Origin: Sulfidibacterium sp046706345
GTDB lineage: Bacteria; Bacteroidota; Bacteroidia; Bacteroidales; F082
DNA length: 9,683 nucleotides
Direction of reading: 5' to 3'
Assembly: GCA_046706345.1 (NCBI GenBank)
Contig: JBJKPL010000334.1
Span: 1 to 9,683, forward strand
A program made the translations under genes and the position numbers. This document shows positions 8,036 to 9,683 of the stretch, piece by piece (the first letter of the stretch is position 1; every line of letters starts with the position of its first letter). The notes under the pieces are model-generated. The model was not told the origin of the DNA. It worked only from the letters and a program-made list of their open reading frames with translations, and did no database searches.

Positions 8036-8052
8036 TGGCATACCTATTGGCA
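8036..8052 (+). promoter_or_regulatory. Sigma-54-like near match / TTGGCA direct repeat in front of the zinc-ribbon gene
   Basis: The plus strand carries two TTGGCA copies, at 8035-8040 and 8047-8052, 12 bp apart start to start. Read as a -24/-12 promoter, TGGCA and TTGG are correctly spaced, but the -12 element has GG where the consensus has GC; the GC sits one base too far. A start site about 12 bp downstream would leave a leader of only about 8 nt before the ATG at 8072. It could equally be an operator formed by the direct repeat, or chance. Confidence 0.25.
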
Positions 8053-8071
8053 ACGGATCCGAAAAGAAAAA

Positions 8072-8290
8072 ATGAACAACAGGTTATCGCTACGATTTAA
8101 AATTTGTCCGGGATGTAGTTTTTCCTGCACTTTGGAAGAAACTCACACCTATTGTCCCTACTGCGGCGAAAAACTAATTCATACCTGCCCAAACTGTGAG
8201 GCGCCCATCACCACGCCTTATGCCAACTTCTGCACAAAGTGCGGGAGCCTATATCCCGGAAGAGAAGCAAACAAGAGTTTTTCTGACTAA
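8072..8290 (+). CDS. Small double zinc-ribbon protein
   Basis: A 72-residue soluble protein with four CxxC knuckles: C12/C15, C28/C31, C39/C42 and C54/C57 (CPGC, CPYC, CPNC, CTKC). Paired in order they form two treble-clef/zinc-ribbon units covering about residues 10-60, resembling the double zinc ribbon (DZR) family. It has no signal peptide or membrane segment and no extra domain, so it is expected in the cytoplasm, where such modules mediate protein or nucleic-acid contacts. The start is the first ATG, after an A-rich leader. It is divergent from the sensor kinase operon (158 bp between the starts) and 26 bp before the next gene, probably in the same transcript. Many zinc ribbons are appended to larger proteins; here the ribbon stands alone. 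The specific role is unknown. Confidence 0.85.
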   Translation: MNNRLSLRFKICPGCSFSCTLEETHTYCPYCGEKLIHTCPNCEAPITTPYANFCTKCGSLYPGREANKSFSD

Positions 8291-8316
8291 ATCATAAATC
8301 ATTAAACATTAAAAAC

Positions 8317-9102
8317 ATGAAAACAATTTCACTTTTCTTTATCGCGATGCTGACTGCCGCGATAAGCCTTGGCCAAATGAAGTATCAACCTAAAGTCGTG
8401 GTGGTGGTTCTGGGACCGCACAACCCGACGATGAATGAATCAGATTTTCCAGATCTGAACTTTTATTACACGCCGAATCTTGTTTTTAAAAAGAGTGGGG
8501 CATCAAAAAATGTGAACAAAAATGCCTGGTCATCCGCCTTAGGATTGGGGCGTACGGCCGTTGCCGAGGCATACGATAGCTATACCGGCGAGCCGGATGT
8601 AATTGTCCAAAAAAAAATACACTCAGGTACAGTGTATTTGCTTGATAAAAATGCAGTTATAGCGGGCAAAAAAAAGAATGCCACCGATTTTTTTTCTCGT
8701 AATCCCATGCTAATAGTAACTGATTTTAAAAAACTGCAAAGGAAACCTGTTTTTGAAAAATTTGATGATCTTCTGAAATCATTGGTAAAGAAAGGAGAAA
8801 CCGTTCAAAAGGGAAAATCTAAGTTTGAGGACGTTGGGACTGATTTTTACAATTTTAAGGTATCCGATGTAAACGGTGCCGAACACGACATGAGCAGCCT
8901 AATTGATGGCAATCAGGCCACACTGGTATTCTTTGTTTACATCAACCCCGAATACGATTTTCAAAAAGCCAGAGAAAGTGGCAAAGGGAAAAAAGGGAAA
9001 ACCTATATGAACCAAGTAGCCCAGTCGGTGGCCGCTGAAAAACAGATGAAGCCACTTTACGCCATGGAAGAGACCGTTTTCGGTAACCGCATCAAGAGAT
9101 AA
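8317..9102 (+). CDS. Secreted protein of unknown function with degenerate redoxin-like segment
   Basis: A 261-residue protein with an N-terminal signal peptide (MKTISLFFIAMLTAAISLG, cleavage probably before Q20). I do not recognise the family as a whole. Residues about 176-213 (DFYNFKVSDVNGAEHDMSSL, then a hydrophobic LVFFVYINPEYD strand) resemble the start of the AhpC/TlpA-type thioredoxin fold: a substrate strand, 'NG' turn and buried strand. The position where such proteins carry the catalytic Cys holds YINPEYD, and the whole protein contains no cysteine, so it cannot be a thiol oxidoreductase. The middle is Lys-rich. The A-rich leader without a Shine-Dalgarno sequence is typical of the phylum. 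It probably shares a transcript with the zinc-ribbon gene 26 bp upstream and ends before a strong terminator. The coding call is firm; the fold suggestion is weak. Confidence 0.85.
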   Translation: MKTISLFFIAMLTAAISLGQMKYQPKVVVVVLGPHNPTMNESDFPDLNFYYTPNLVFKKSGASKNVNKNAWSSALGLGRTAVAEAYDSYTGEPDVIVQKKIHSGTVYLLDKNAVIAGKKKNATDFFSRNPMLIVTDFKKLQRKPVFEKFDDLLKSLVKKGETVQKGKSKFEDVGTDFYNFKVSDVNGAEHDMSSLIDGNQATLVFFVYINPEYDFQKARESGKGKKGKTYMNQVAQSVAAEKQMKPLYAMEETVFGNRIKR

Positions 9103-9123
9103 ACTTCATGCCATTTCATCGTT

Positions 9124-9159
9124 TTGGATAGAGGGTCGCCCCTCTATCCAAGCATTTTT
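9124..9159 (+). terminator. Intrinsic terminator after the zinc-ribbon/secreted-protein unit
   Basis: A perfect 12-bp inverted repeat (9124-9135 and 9140-9151, TTGGATAGAGGG and its complement) with a TCGC loop is followed by GCA and five T (9155-9159). It lies 21 bp after the stop codon at 9102 and separates this unit from the PPC-domain gene at 9195. Confidence 0.88.
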
Positions 9160-9194
9160 CTTCCCTTCAAAACTCTAACCTATAAATCAAGCTC

Positions 9195-9683
9195 ATGAAA
9201 AAATTTTTACTATTTCTATCAGCCATTCTATTTCTTAATCCACTCCTGTGGGCTCAAAGTACTGAAACAGAGCCAAACGACTCCTTTGACGCCGCCAACA
9301 CCTTCACTTTGAACAGTACCATTTCAGGGCAAGTCGGCGTAGCGGAGGACAACTATGATTGGTTCAAAATCACCACCACCCAGGATGGCAGTTTAACCCT
9401 AATCGGGATACCGGAAAGTTCCCTCAATTTTTATTTCAATCTTTGGGATACCGATGGCGCTTCTGCCTTAAAGCAGAGCACAACATCCAATGGAGCCGGT
9501 GATAATGACACACTGATTTATCACAACCTCAAGGCCGGAACCTATTACATCGAGATTCTTAGTTACGCATCCACCCATGGTTCCTATTCGCTAAAAAATG
9601 TCTTCACGCCAACCTCCATTCCCGATGGCAATGATGTGGAACCGAATAACACCAAAGAAAACGCGATTCAATTAACCCTGGAT
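9195..9683 (+). CDS. Secreted PPC-domain repeat protein, N-terminal part
   Basis: The frame opens at ATG 9195 and stays open for 163 codons to the right edge, so the gene is cut. It starts with a signal peptide (MKKFLLFLSAILFLNPLLWA, cleavage before Q21). Residues about 26-133 form a bacterial pre-peptidase C-terminal (PPC) domain: EPNDSFDAANTFTL, the acidic 'DNYDWFKI' strand, 'LKAGTYYIEI' and 'GSYSL'. A second unit begins at about 149 (EPNNTKENAIQLTL), so the domain repeats. PPC domains are beta-sandwich modules of secreted enzymes and surface proteins, often aiding secretion or substrate binding; the catalytic or anchoring part, if any, lies beyond the window. It follows a terminator, so it should have its own promoter, but no TAnnTTTG element was seen in the gap. 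Confidence 0.88.
   Translation, partial: MKKFLLFLSAILFLNPLLWAQSTETEPNDSFDAANTFTLNSTISGQVGVAEDNYDWFKITTTQDGSLTLIGIPESSLNFYFNLWDTDGASALKQSTTSNGAGDNDTLIYHNLKAGTYYIEILSYASTHGSYSLKNVFTPTSIPDGNDVEPNNTKENAIQLTLD

Overview
The window looks like a chromosomal segment of a Bacteroidota bacterium. The best evidence is promoter architecture: perfect matches to the Bacteroidota -7 element TAnnTTTG lie upstream of the tRNA (TATCTTTG), the sensor kinase (TATATTTG) and the M16 peptidase (TAACTTTG). The predicted secreted proteins also have signal peptides ending just before a Gln in an '-AQ' or '-GQ' context, and start codons mostly sit in A-rich leaders without a Shine-Dalgarno sequence. A Bacteroidales-like lineage is plausible, but I cannot fix the order from this sequence.

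Layout, left to right. (1) Minus strand: the N-terminal 406 codons of a secreted M16 zinc peptidase, running off the left edge. (2) Minus strand: a secreted TPR-repeat protein with its own intrinsic terminator. (3) An AT-rich stretch of about 470 bp without a convincing gene, ending in a promoter and a tRNA-Thr(CGU) on the plus strand. (4) Minus strand: a two-gene signalling operon. The first gene encodes a 1188-residue membrane sensor kinase. Its ectodomain has propeller-like blades, seven FG-GAP/VCBS calcium-loop motifs and a UnbV/ASPIC module, as in CRTAC1-like secreted proteins, followed by three membrane helices and an HATPase kinase core. The second gene, overlapping the first by 26 nt, encodes an NtrC-class sigma-54 activating response regulator. 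(5) Divergent plus strand: a 72-residue double zinc-ribbon protein followed 26 bp later by a secreted, cysteine-free protein with a degenerate redoxin-like segment, then a strong terminator. (6) Plus strand: the start of a secreted protein with pre-peptidase C-terminal (PPC) domains, running off the right edge.

The most unusual item is the sensor kinase. It joins a complete calcium-loop FG-GAP/UnbV ectodomain to a kinase core with a non-standard H-box, and pairs it with a sigma-54 activator rather than the AraC-type output of hybrid two-component systems. A sigma-54-like -24/-12 near match lies in the divergent intergenic region in front of the zinc-ribbon gene. It raises the possibility that the pair controls the divergent operon, but the match is imperfect and this is only a hypothesis.
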